This document shows positions 7,599 to 15,265 of a stretch of DNA of 15,997 nucleotides, piece after piece. The DNA is from QYOJ01 sp043810345 (GTDB lineage Bacteria; Bacteroidota; Bacteroidia; Bacteroidales; FEN-979), in NCBI GenBank assembly GCA_043810345.1, contig JBDROF010000023.1, positions 1-15,997 of the forward strand, in the 5' to 3' direction. Positions within the stretch are counted from its first letter, which is position 1. Each line of letters begins with the position of its first letter. A program made the translations under genes and the position numbers. The notes beneath the pieces were generated by a model. The model was not told the DNA's origin, ran no database searches, and was given only the letters and a program-made list of their open reading frames with translations.

Positions 7599-7704
7599 TT
7601 GCACATCATTGCACATCATTGCACATCATTGCGCATCATTGCGCATCATTGCACATCATTGCACATCATTGCACATCATTGCGCATCATTGCGCATGAAT
7701 TGCC
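7599..7704. repeat. Decamer tandem array (GCACATCATT)
   Basis: Nine perfectly phased 10-bp units run from 7601 to 7690: GCACATCATT or the variant GCGCATCATT. The order of the fourth base is A, A, A, G, G, A, A, A, G. A partial tenth unit (GCGCATGAAT) and TTGCCATT follow. It fills the gap between two convergent genes, abutting the regulator's stop codon. There is no hairpin potential, so it is not a normal terminator. The 10-bp period equals about one DNA helix turn. Confidence 0.93.
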
Positions 7705-7709
7705 ATTGG

Positions 7710-9029
7710 TTAGATCATCCCAAAAAGTAATCCCGCGATGGTTGACAGGACAACCACAATGAGAACATAAACCAGGGTTTTCTGAATTCCTATAACGCTT
7801 CTAATGACCAGCATGTTAGGCAATGAAAGGGAAGGGCCTGCCAGCAATAGAGCCAATGCCGGTCCTTTCCCCATCCCGGATGCAATCAGTCCCTGAAGAA
7901 TAGGAACCTCGGTGAGGGTGGCAAAATACATGAAGGCGCCGATGATGGAAGCAAAGAGATTAGACCAGATGGAGTTCCCTCCCACCAGATAGGATACCCA
8001 GGTGTCGGGGATTACACCCGGGATGGTAACATCATCATGCGTAGAGCCCAGCAAGAAACCGGCTATCACAACTCCAATTGCCAATAAAGGAAGGATCTGT
8101 TTTGTGAATCCCCAACTCGACAGGATCCACTCCCGGTTTTCGCTCTCTTTGCTTTTATCAAGCAGGCAGATTATACTTACTGCTCCGATCCCAATCACCA
8201 TAGAGATTATCGGATTTTCAAACAAAAAGGCGCTTAGCACAGTAACTGCTACTGCAACAAGTACCTGCCAGCTTTTTAGTTTGAGAATAGTAATCATCAC
8301 CGCCGTTAGAATTAATCCGAAAAGGCCGGTAACATACCACTTGTAAGCCCATATATAGTACCACAAATTCCCAACATCTCCAGTTTCTGGTTTGCCCCAG
8401 TTGGCAAATACCAGAATGATCACCAGCGTAAAGAAGAAAGTCGCCGTTTGACATAGTGGACGCTTCTCAGGAACATCCGGAAAGTTCATCTGTTCTTCAG
8501 CCTTCACCTTCTCCTCTTTCCGGTAAATGAAAGCCATGATCAAGCCTATCAAAACACTGAATAAGACCGCCCCCACCACCCGGGCAATGCCCAGTTCAAA
8601 TCCTAATATACGTGCCGTTAGAATGATCGCCAGGATGTTGATTGCCGGACCCGAATATAAGAATGCAATGGCTGGACCCAGGCCAGCACCCCGCTTATGA
8701 ATGCTTGAAAACAGGGGAAGTACTGTGCAGGAGCATACGGCCAGAATCGTCCCCGAAACAGATGCCACACTGTATGCTACCCATTTTTTTGCTTTCGCTC
8801 CAAAATATTTGATCACCGAAGCCTGGCTGACGAAGACAGAAATGACTCCGGCTATCAAAAAAGCTGGCAGCAAGCATAAGATCACATGCTCCCGGGCGTA
8901 CCATTTCGACAGGTCCAATGCCGCATCAATGGCAGTATTGAATACCGGGTTAGTAACCGGCAGGTAAAAAACAACCAGAAAAATAACAACGATCCATCCC
9001 AGGATCTTCAGCTCCTTTTTTATCTCCAT
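7710..9029 (-). CDS. PF03773 permease (ArsP/DUF318 family)
   Basis: Polytopic inner-membrane permease, 439 residues from the ATG at 9027-9029. The family includes ArsP, a trivalent organoarsenical exporter in Campylobacter, but many members are uncharacterised. Two homologous halves are visible, each with a glycine/proline-rich loop: the first has CSCTVLPLF (Cys99, Cys101) and LYSGPAINILA, the second has LTEVPILQGL and LLAGPSLSLPN. A charged cytoplasmic loop (KEEKVKAEEQ) lies between. A TTG at 9063-9065 would overlap the upstream gene by 23 bp, so the ATG just after that gene's stop is preferred. As the last gene of the arsR operon, it likely exports an arsenical or similar thiophilic compound. 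The Cys-Ser-Cys pair is a candidate metalloid site. Confidence 0.88.
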   Translation of the reverse strand: MEIKKELKILGWIVVIFLVVFYLPVTNPVFNTAIDAALDLSKWYAREHVILCLLPAFLIAGVISVFVSQASVIKYFGAKAKKWVAYSVASVSGTILAVCSCTVLPLFSSIHKRGAGLGPAIAFLYSGPAINILAIILTARILGFELGIARVVGAVLFSVLIGLIMAFIYRKEEKVKAEEQMNFPDVPEKRPLCQTATFFFTLVIILVFANWGKPETGDVGNLWYYIWAYKWYVTGLFGLILTAVMITILKLKSWQVLVAVAVTVLSAFLFENPIISMVIGIGAVSIICLLDKSKESENREWILSSWGFTKQILPLLAIGVVIAGFLLGSTHDDVTIPGVIPDTWVSYLVGGNSIWSNLFASIIGAFMYFATLTEVPILQGLIASGMGKGPALALLLAGPSLSLPNMLVIRSVIGIQKTLVYVLIVVVLSTIAGLLFGMI

Positions 9030-9042
9030 GAACGATTGCTCA

Positions 9043-9744
9043 TCAGTAAATAAAGAAAATGACAATGTAATAGATCCCTACCCCGATGAAGAACACGGCA
9101 ACCACTCTGCGGAACCAGAGCTCAAAAACTTTGATACGATCATAAAGCTTCCCGACGTTTCCCACAGCATACGCCAGGAGCCACGCGAAGATAATGACAG
9201 GTAATCCTGTAGCGATCGCAAAAATCAATGGAAGCAACAAGCCATCCGGACTGGCAATCGTGATTGGAATCAGCATGGCAAAGTACAGCACCCCACTATA
9301 AGGACAAAAAGCCATAGCGAAAATGATCCCAAGCAGCAAGGCCCCCCAGTAGCTTCGCTGGCTTTTCTCTGCTATTTTATCTTTGAGGTCACTGATTCCC
9401 GGAAGATGTATCCTGATGAAATCCAGCATAAACAAACCAATAAGGATCATGAAGGGACCCAATAACTTTTCACCCCATCCCTGAAACAGCAAGGAAACAT
9501 TCATCTTGCTGGCTCCAAAATAGATGATGATCCCGATTCCCGTGTAGGTGATCGCCCGCCCCAGGGTATAGATCAACCCTTTGAGGAACACCCGTCGCCT
9601 ATTCTCGATATCGCGGCTGATAAATCCGATAGCGCTGATGTTCGTCGCCAACGGACAAGGGCTAATGGCCGTCATCAGGCCCAGGATAAAGGCCGTCAGT
9701 GCCGCGTACTGGGAGTTTTCAAGTATGGTTTGGAGGTATTGCAT
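9043..9744 (-). CDS. arsG: DsbD/CcdA-fold membrane protein, ArsG-like transporter
   Basis: Membrane protein of 233 residues with about six transmembrane segments, of the cytochrome c biogenesis/DsbD transmembrane fold. Current family naming calls such proteins, in this gene order, ArsG-type aromatic arsenical efflux permeases. The first segment carries SPCPLATN (Cys30) and the fourth FCPYSG (Cys147). These are the two positions that form the electron-relaying pair in DsbD and CcdA. That makes a thiol-electron conduit to the neighbouring ArsF-like thioredoxin a serious alternative to efflux. The ATG at 9742-9744 directly abuts a heptamer repeat. The gene ends 13 bp before the permease start. 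Confidence 0.85.
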   Translation of the reverse strand: MQYLQTILENSQYAALTAFILGLMTAISPCPLATNISAIGFISRDIENRRRVFLKGLIYTLGRAITYTGIGIIIYFGASKMNVSLLFQGWGEKLLGPFMILIGLFMLDFIRIHLPGISDLKDKIAEKSQRSYWGALLLGIIFAMAFCPYSGVLYFAMLIPITIASPDGLLLPLIFAIATGLPVIIFAWLLAYAVGNVGKLYDRIKVFELWFRRVVAVFFIGVGIYYIVIFFIY

Positions 9745-9772
9745 TTCGCTTTTCGCTTTTCGCTATTTCGCT
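9744..9772. repeat. TTTCGCT heptamer array between arsF and arsG
   Basis: Three adjacent TTTCGCT units at 9744-9764, then one more at 9766-9772 after a single A, fill the entire gap. The array overlaps the last base of the arsG start codon and supplies part of the TAG stop of the upstream gene. On the mRNA it reads as repeated AGCGAAA just before the start codon. Confidence 0.8.
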
Positions 9773-10166
9773 ATTTTCTTACCTCCTCCACCGCCTTCTT
9801 GATCTCCTCCTTTAGCTTATCCGGGTTTCCATTTGCATAGAGAAAAGCCTTGTCGGTGAGGTCTACACGCTTATCACCGCAAATGACAATGAGGGTTTGC
9901 CCTTCGATGTTGCATTTTTTTCCAATGGCTTCCCCCTCCTCTTCATCCAGGTTGATACTTTGAAAGGTAACCTCCCCTTTCTTCATCTGATCGGGGAAAA
10001 GAGCTTCTACCGACTCTTTGGCAACCTTCTCCACGTTGAGACAGGTTTTACAGCGACGGGAGAAGTGGAAATAGTAGACATCAACCTGATTTGTTGAAGG
10101 AGGAACGACAGCTGCCAGGGTTGCTGCCCAAATAAAAGCAATAAAGAGGATCATGTACTTCTTCAT
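9771..10166 (-). CDS. arsF: ArsF-family periplasmic thioredoxin-fold protein
   Basis: Small exported protein of 131 residues. An N-terminal signal or anchor segment (1-21, MKKYMILFIAFIWAATLAAV) is followed by a thioredoxin-like fold. The family motif is YYFHFSRRCKTC, with Cys39 and Cys42 as a CxxC redox pair. Two further cysteines lie in KKCNIEG and VICGDK. Family annotation places it as a subunit of a nitrophenyl-compound reduction pathway (ArsEF) acting on aromatic arsenicals. That role is family knowledge, not visible here. It sits 11 bp after the small thioredoxin and one repeat patch before the ArsG-like protein, so the three likely form a thiol relay. The terminal residues are strongly charged (EEIKKAVEEVRK). 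Confidence 0.85.
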   Translation of the reverse strand: MKKYMILFIAFIWAATLAAVVPPSTNQVDVYYFHFSRRCKTCLNVEKVAKESVEALFPDQMKKGEVTFQSINLDEEEGEAIGKKCNIEGQTLIVICGDKRVDLTDKAFLYANGNPDKLKEEIKKAVEEVRK

Positions 10167-10177
10167 AGCAAACTAAT

Positions 10178-10411
10178 TTATCGAGTTAAAATTTTTGTTA
10201 TTTCATCTTTCGAGGGAATCCGACCTTTGATCACCACCTTTCCATCGACTACCAAAGCCGGAGTTGACATGACGCCATAGGTCATGATCTCCATGATGTC
10301 TTCCACCTTCGTAACGGATGCCTCGATTCCATTTTGTTCAACCACCTCGCGGGTGATCTTGTCCAGGGTTTTGCATTTGGGACAGCCGGGACCTAAGATT
10401 TTGATTTCCAT
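10178..10411 (-). CDS. Small thioredoxin-like protein (MTH895 type, ArsE-like)
   Basis: Cytoplasmic mini-thioredoxin of 77 residues, with no signal peptide. The active site is GPGCPKC, Cys10 and Cys13. The cis-Pro region is STPALVVDGKVV at about 49-60, and the protein ends with a helix. It matches the redox-active disulfide (MTH895-like) family, which often sits between arsR and a DsbD-like permease. In the arsEFG gene set this position is ArsE. It likely supplies or accepts electrons for the membrane and periplasmic partners downstream. ATG at 10409-10411. Confidence 0.9.
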   Translation of the reverse strand: MEIKILGPGCPKCKTLDKITREVVEQNGIEASVTKVEDIMEIMTYGVMSTPALVVDGKVVIKGRIPSKDEITKILTR

Positions 10412-10417
10412 AATACT

Positions 10418-10508
10418 GGTTTTAGGATACAGGTTCTAGGATATAGGTAGTAGGATATAGGTTTTTGAGTGTTGGTTGCAGTATCTTATCCCTTATATCT
10501 TACATCAT
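10418..10508. repeat. Two heptamer arrays between arsR and the thioredoxin gene
   Basis: From 10418 seven 7-bp units run in phase: GGTTTTA, GGATACA, GGTTCTA, GGATATA, GGTAGTA, GGATATA, GGTTTTT. They alternate, so a 14-bp period is also visible. From 10481 a second motif follows: GTATCTT, ATCCCTT, ATATCTT and a weaker ACATCAT. Together they occupy nearly the whole 100-bp gap and end 3 bp from the arsR stop codon. No promoter box is seen inside, so the thioredoxin gene probably depends on read-through from arsR. Confidence 0.75.
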
Positions 10509-10511
10509 ACT

Positions 10512-10814
10512 TTATTTCTTGAAAAATTCCTGAAACAAATCCTCAGCCTTCTGCCAGTTTTCCTGATTGATACAATACTTGATATACGGAGGGTTAATCT
10601 CTCCCTGGATTAATCCCGATTTTTTTAGCTCTTTCAGATGTTCCGATAGTGTGGAGCGTGCTATAGGCAATTCCTCAGCCATGTCGCCACTGTAGCAGCA
10701 TTTGTTCCGGGCCAGGAAATCCAGAATGAACATCCGCACCGGATGTGACATCGCTTTGGCGTACCGTGCAATCACCTCCTGCTCCTCTGTAAAATATCTT
10801 TTCTCACTCTTCAT
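10512..10814 (-). CDS. arsR: ArsR/SmtB-family transcriptional repressor
   Basis: Winged-helix repressor of 100 residues that controls the operon it heads. AMSHPVRMFILDFL at 21-34 opens the fold, and IARSTLSEHLKELKKSGLI at 51-69 is the recognition helix region. The protein has only three cysteines: Cys39 and Cys40 adjacent at the start of helix 3 (NKCCYSGD), and Cys81 in the wing region (KYCINQ). The first pair lies where classic ArsR carries its CVC As(III) ligands. Cys81 may complete a three-thiolate site. That assignment is inference. A palindrome upstream (10826-10843) is the likely autoregulatory operator. Confidence 0.92.
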   Translation of the reverse strand: MKSEKRYFTEEQEVIARYAKAMSHPVRMFILDFLARNKCCYSGDMAEELPIARSTLSEHLKELKKSGLIQGEINPPYIKYCINQENWQKAEDLFQEFFKK

Positions 10815-10825
10815 GTCATTTTGTA

Positions 10826-10843
10826 TTTCGTCGAATTACGAAA
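10826..10843 (-). promoter_or_regulatory. Probable ArsR operator palindrome
   Basis: Inverted repeat TTTCGT at 10826-10831 and ACGAAA at 10838-10843, with a 6-bp centre. It lies between the -7 box and the arsR start codon, about where transcription should begin, so a bound dimer would block the operon. Weaker symmetry continues outward in A/T bases. Confidence 0.65.
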
Positions 10844-10851
10844 CAAAAATA
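10844..10851 (-). promoter_or_regulatory. Promoter -7 box for the ars operon
   Basis: Reads TATTTTTG on the minus strand, matching TAnnTTTG. It abuts the palindrome and lies 29 bp before the arsR ATG. No good -33 element is seen. Confidence 0.5.
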
Positions 10852-10945
10852 ATTAAAATTGACCTTCACCGTAAGAGAATAGAAAATATAATCACTAGTT
10901 AAGAAAAATGATTACCTTGTTAACTATTACCTTTACCTCACTTTT

Positions 10946-11638
10946 TTGAAGATAAAACCTGAGCACTCTCTCGCGGATTCAATCCTGGGAATTGATATTG
11001 GTTCGGTAACCATTTCGCTGGTGCAGATGGAGTTGTCGGGAAAGATCCGGAAAACGGTTTATCTTTTCCATAAAGGACAGATCCGGGAATCTCTGTTGGT
11101 AGCCGGTCAGCAGATTGATCTGTCCACCGTTCGTGGTATTGCCTGTTGTACCTCCCCTTGCGTGAATCCGGAATTGGTTACGCTTTACAATCCTCAGGTT
11201 GCTGCTATCAGGGCTACAAAAACGCTTTGTAGACAGGCGAACTCCCTGTTACTGGTAGGCGCGGAAAAATTCATGTTGATCCAGTTCGATGAAAAGGGAT
11301 CTTTTGAATCTGTCAGGGCAAATTCCTCCTGTGCAGCTGGAACCGGTAGCTTCCTTGACCAGCAGGCGTTCAGGCTGAATCTCTCCGGGATTGAAGAATT
11401 GTGTGTAACTGCCTTAAGAAACACCGGACCCATTCCCGATATTGCCTCCAGATGTTCGGTATTTGCCAAAACAGATCTTATCCATGCCCAACAGCGGGGA
11501 TTTTCGCTGCCCTGGGCGCTTGCTATTTATGGCTGCAGGAAAAGCAGGATTCTGCCACAAACCGGATCACTTCGCTGGATGAAATTTTACTTCCGGATGA
11601 ACCAGGAAAGGCCTATTTTCATCCCCCCCTGGCATTAA
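10946..11638 (+). pseudogene. 5' fragment of fused 2-hydroxyacyl-CoA dehydratase activase-like gene
   Basis: Encodes most of the first ASKHA (HgdC/BadF-type) ATPase domain of a large activase/dehydratase fusion (TIGR00241 plus COG3580/3581 type). Visible are the phosphate-1 loop LGIDIGS (14-20), NSSCAAGTGSF with Cys129, and ASRCSVFAKTD with Cys170. These are the two Cys positions that hold the bridging [4Fe-4S] cluster in HgdC. After HAQQRGFS (residues 180-187) the frame loses homology and runs to a stop at 11638. The continuation of the gene is in another frame from about 11500. The part that should follow, about 70 residues with the second phosphate and adenosine motifs, is missing. The start is a TTG at 10946, as no ATG exists in frame. 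A frame slip in the T run at 10942-10947 would connect to an ATG at 10908. Confidence 0.8.
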
Positions 11639-14600
11639 AATTGTCGGACTACCCCGATTTTCAATGTGAAGCCTCCTTGTGCTTCATGCCCGTTGTTAAT
11701 TCACGACAAGGGGCTATTCAGGTTGATCGTTACACAACATTTATTAAAGGCCAGGAAGTTGAAGCCTTTTTAGGAATAGATACCGGATCTACCAGTACAA
11801 AAGCAATCCTCCTCGACACTGATCATTTACCATTAGCAGGTTTTTATGCCTATACCACGGGGAAGCCGGTCGAAGCAGTAAAACTGATATTTGAAGCGAT
11901 TCGTGACCTGGAAAGAAGCGAGGAGATCAGATTGCATGTTAAGGGTGTCGGAACCACCGGATCGGGAAGAAAGTTTATCGGGAAAATCATCCATGCCGAT
12001 CTGATCGTTGATGAAATCACCGCACATGCCAGGGCAGCGTATGAGCTGAATCCAAAAACGGATACGATCATTGAAATAGGTGGACAGGATTCGAAGTTTA
12101 CCCTGATGACGGACGGCATGGTGACATTTTCGCAAATGAACGCGGTGTGCGCGGCAGGAACAGGAAGCTTTATAGAAGAACAGGCCCGAAAATTAGGGTG
12201 TCCGCTATCTGACTATTCACAACGAACAGAAGGGGTTGCTGCTCCTCTGGCAAGCGACCGTTGTACCGTTTTTATGGAACGCGATACCAATCAATTGCTG
12301 AATAAAGGGTACCAGGTGAATGAGATCCTGGCTACGACCCTTCACTCGGTGATGGAAAACTACCTGAAAAAAGTGGCTATTGAAGCATCAATAGGCGATC
12401 ATATCTGTTTTCAGGGTGCAACGGCAAAAAACAGATCCCTGGTTGCCGCTTTTGAACAAAAACTTGGTAAACAGATATTTGTATCTCCATACTGTCATCT
12501 CACTGGTGCGCTGGGCGTGGCGCTTTTACTCAAGGAGGAGCCTCCAGCGCAAACAGCATTCCGGGGAATTGATCTCTATAAGGAAACATTCGAGATTCAT
12601 TCGGAGACATGCACCTTTTGTACAAACCATTGTCACATCAGCCTGACAACTGTTCATGGAGAACAGGAAGCGTATGGGTTTCTCTGTGGGCGTGATTATG
12701 AAACGAAAAAACATGTAGCCACTGATCTGGCTGTGTTCAACCTATTGGAAGAGAGGGCCCGCATTTTTCACAGCAGGCAGCATAAATCAGTATCAAGTGC
12801 AGTAACCATAGGATTACCCGCTTCACTGCATCTGTACGAGGAGATGCACCTCTGGAAACGTTTTTTTCACAATTTATCTTTCCATACGGTGACGAGCGAA
12901 AATTCCCCGGACCCGGTGAGGGCTGGGAAACGGATTGCCGGAGCGGAGTTCTGTTCCCCGGTTGACTCCATGTACGGCCACATTGCCTACCTGGCCGATA
13001 AGGCGGATTTTATATTTTTTCCAATCTCTCTCGAAACAAGGGATAAGACAGAAAATTCGGATAGGTACTATTGCTATTATACACAATTTTCGGCTGCCCT
13101 CGCTTATACCTTGAAAGACAAACGGATCCCGCGGATGATGATCTCACCCCTGTTGAATTTTTCGAAAGGGAACCGGCATGTTATCAAACAACTCACTGTA
13201 GCCCTCTCTCCATTCCTGGGGTCCGCCGTATCACCCGAGAAAGTCAAAACCGCATTCGAAGAGGCCTTGCGGTTTTCACAAAGCCGGAAGAAAAAACTCT
13301 TTTCGCTCTTTCAGGCAAAATTTCAACCACAAACCCCTATCTCCGTTGTCTTGTCAGGAAGGCCCTATGTGGTGCTCGCAAAGTCGATGAATAAAGGCAT
13401 TCCGGATATTTTTGCCCGGATGGGGATCAATGCCTTTTTCCAGGACATGGTCTATCCGGATGACCAGTTTTCTGAAGAGACCGAACTTTACCTCCGGAAA
13501 GTTCCCTGGTATTATGCAGTTAAGATTCTGGAAACTGCCAAACTGGCTGCCACTACTCCAAACCTTTATCCCGTATTGATCACTGCGTTCAAATGTGCCC
13601 CTGATTCCTTTATCATTGATTATTTCAAGAAACAGCTGAACCAATATCATAAACCCTACCTCATCCTGCAGATTGATGAACACGATTCGAACGTGGGATA
13701 CGAAACCAGAATTGAAGCAGCCATCCGTTCGTTCCGGAATCATGCCACCGTGAATCAGGAGATCCCTGAAATAACATCCCTGCAGGTATTGCCTCATCTG
13801 GAAACAAGGATCAACGGAAAGACTTTGTTGTTCCCCAACTGGGATAATCTGGTCACCCCGTTGCTTGTCGCTAACCTGAAACGGAGCGGTATTGATGCCC
13901 GGTTACTGAACTCCAGTGAGCTGACCATCAAAAAGAGCATGGTCTACAATACCGGACAGTGTCTTCCCGTCAACATTGTGGCCCAGGAATTTATCGACTA
14001 TGTTGAGCAGCACCATCTGAACCCGGAGAATACCATGCTGTGGATGACCAAGTGCTATATCACCTGCAATCTGCGATTGTATCCATTCTATATTAAAAAC
14101 CTTCTGGAGACCCATGGTCATGGGTTTGAAAAAGCGGCCGTCTATTCCGGTGAATTTTCACATCTTGAAATAGCTGTCAGCACAAGTTATTATGCTTATT
14201 TCGCCTACCTGTTGGGTGGATTGATCAGGAAACTTGGATGTAAGATCAGGCCTTACGAGATCACCAAAGGAGAAACGGATACCGCAATCGAGAAAAGTGT
14301 GCGGATCCTAAAGGTAGCTTTTCTGGGGGATCGGCCAATGGATGACGCGGTAAGTGAAGTCATCTCTTTATTTGATAAGATCGAACGAAGAGAGGGGAAC
14401 AGGCCCAAGGTAGCCATCTTTGGGGATCTTTATGTTCGGGATAACGATATCATGAACCAGGAGCTGATTCGTACCATTGAGGAAAATGGCGGAGAAGTGA
14501 TTACAACACCTTATACCGATCTCGTGAAAATCACGATTGAGAATGTCATCCGGCGGGCTCTCATACGAGGCGATTACCTTCAAAGCGGTTTGTACAGGGT

Positions 14601-14973
14601 GATGCTGACGAGTACCAAATTGGTGGAGGAGAAATACTATAAACTGTTCAAAAAATATTTAGGGAATAAACCTGTGGTGAATCCGGTAAGATTGGAAAAA
14701 CATCTGGCAAAATTCAACGTCTCCCCTTTTCATTCAGGAGAGTCGTATGAAAACATTTTGAAGATCTTTTATATCCTGGAAAATTACCCCGACATCTCGC
14801 TTTTTGTCCAAACCAATCCGGCCTTTTGTTGTCCAGCTCTGGTTACCGAAGCGATGACCCGGGAGATCAGGCGAATAACAGGAATTCCGGTAGTCACACT
14901 TACTTATGACGGCACCAGCGGAAATAAAAATGAGGTCATCATACCCTATCTTAACGAGGTAATGGCACCGTAA
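11500..14973 (+). pseudogene. 3' part of the activase/dehydratase fusion gene, frame-shifted
   Basis: The frame is open from 11401, but homology starts near 11500 with FAALGACYLWLQ, the end of ASKHA domain 1. A second complete ASKHA domain follows: LGIDTGS near 11773, GGQDSKF, NAVCAAGTGSF near 12145, SDRCTVFMERD near 12256, and TGALG near 12505. Then come a cysteine cluster CTFCTNHC (from 12610) with a further Cys in LCGRDYE, a DUF2229/HgdB-like region (FCSPVDSMYGH near 12950), and a COG3581-like region with NTGQCLPVN and TKCYITCNLRLYP near 14050-14080, ending in a Rossmann-like part. Function in the family is ATP-driven electron transfer for dehydration of 2-hydroxyacyl-CoA or a related reduction. 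An ATG at 11686 could start an independent protein of 1095 residues with an intact second half, so residual activity is possible. Confidence 0.85.
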
Positions 14974-15013
14974 AGGGATCCTGCATTTCCAGTCAATAAA
15001 CAACATTGTACAT

Positions 15014-15075
15014 ATGCCATTTATTGATTTCAACACCAGGAAAAGAATCCAGGTTTGGGAAGAGATTGGGAAGGG
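15014..15075 (+). pseudogene. Truncated 5' end of a cupin gene
   Basis: An ATG at 15014 opens MPFIDFNTRKRIQVWEEI, which resembles the conserved start of small single-domain cupins (about 110 residues). The cupin metal-binding motifs that should follow are absent. Instead the frame runs into the terminator-like hairpin and the tRNA remnant. It is probably a gene cut off by rearrangement at an insertion site. The match is short and recalled, so the identity is moderate. Confidence 0.4.
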
Positions 15076-15079
15076 TATC

Positions 15080-15121
15080 AAAAAGCCCGCCGTAGTCCCG
15101 AGTACCCAGGGCGTCGGAGGG
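15080..15121 (-). terminator. Terminator-like hairpin for leftward transcription
   Basis: Nested GC blocks pair around one centre: CCC 15086-15088 with GGG 15119-15121, CC 15090-15091 with GG 15116-15117, and CCC 15097-15099 with GGG 15109-15111. On the minus strand the hairpin is followed by five T (15084 to 15080). It lies just 3' of the tRNA remnant, as expected for the old terminator of that tRNA gene. The stem has interior mismatches. Confidence 0.4.
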
Positions 15122-15127
15122 TGTCAG

Positions 15128-15152
15128 CGGAGAGAGAGGGATTCGAACCTAC
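15128..15152 (-). other. tRNA-Ser 3'-end remnant, probable attachment site
   Basis: On the minus strand the sequence reads as the 3' end of a class II tRNA: T-loop TTCGAAT (15141-15147), T-stem 3' half CCCTC (15136-15140), acceptor strand TCTCTCC (15129-15135) and a G discriminator (15128). These suit bacterial tRNA-Ser. The T-stem 5' half is GTAGG and pairs at only three of five positions. No matching GGAGAGA acceptor start, anticodon arm or D arm lies upstream, so this is not a working tRNA. Such duplicated tRNA 3' ends are typical integration scars. Confidence 0.6.
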
Positions 15153-15265
15153 TCTCGAAACGCTTATTAATAAAGGGATTCAACACTTCAAGGTGTTTTA
15201 ATCCACCTCGAAGTCCACCTACTTTTTTGCAGTATTTTTCTTTGCAAAGAACTTTTTTGCTATTA

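Noticed and set aside
7599..7704. CRISPR array
   Set aside because: Units are contiguous 10-mers with no unique spacers, and no cas genes are present.
9030..9065. Longer permease start at a TTG (9063-9065)
   Set aside because: It would overlap the upstream gene by 23 bp and use a rare start, while an ATG lies 13 bp after that gene's stop.
11401..11499. Upstream part of the large open frame starting at a GTG at 11401
   Set aside because: Its first 33 codons are an out-of-frame reading of ASKHA domain 1 DNA, so it is not a real N terminus. True homology in this frame starts near 11500.
11490..11515. Programmed -1 ribosomal frameshift joining the two activase fragments
   Set aside because: No canonical slippery heptamer is present, and a frameshift would not explain the missing part of the ASKHA domain.
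15128..15250. Functional tRNA-Ser gene
   Set aside because: No 5' acceptor half, D arm or anticodon arm can be found upstream on the minus strand, and the T stem is mismatched.
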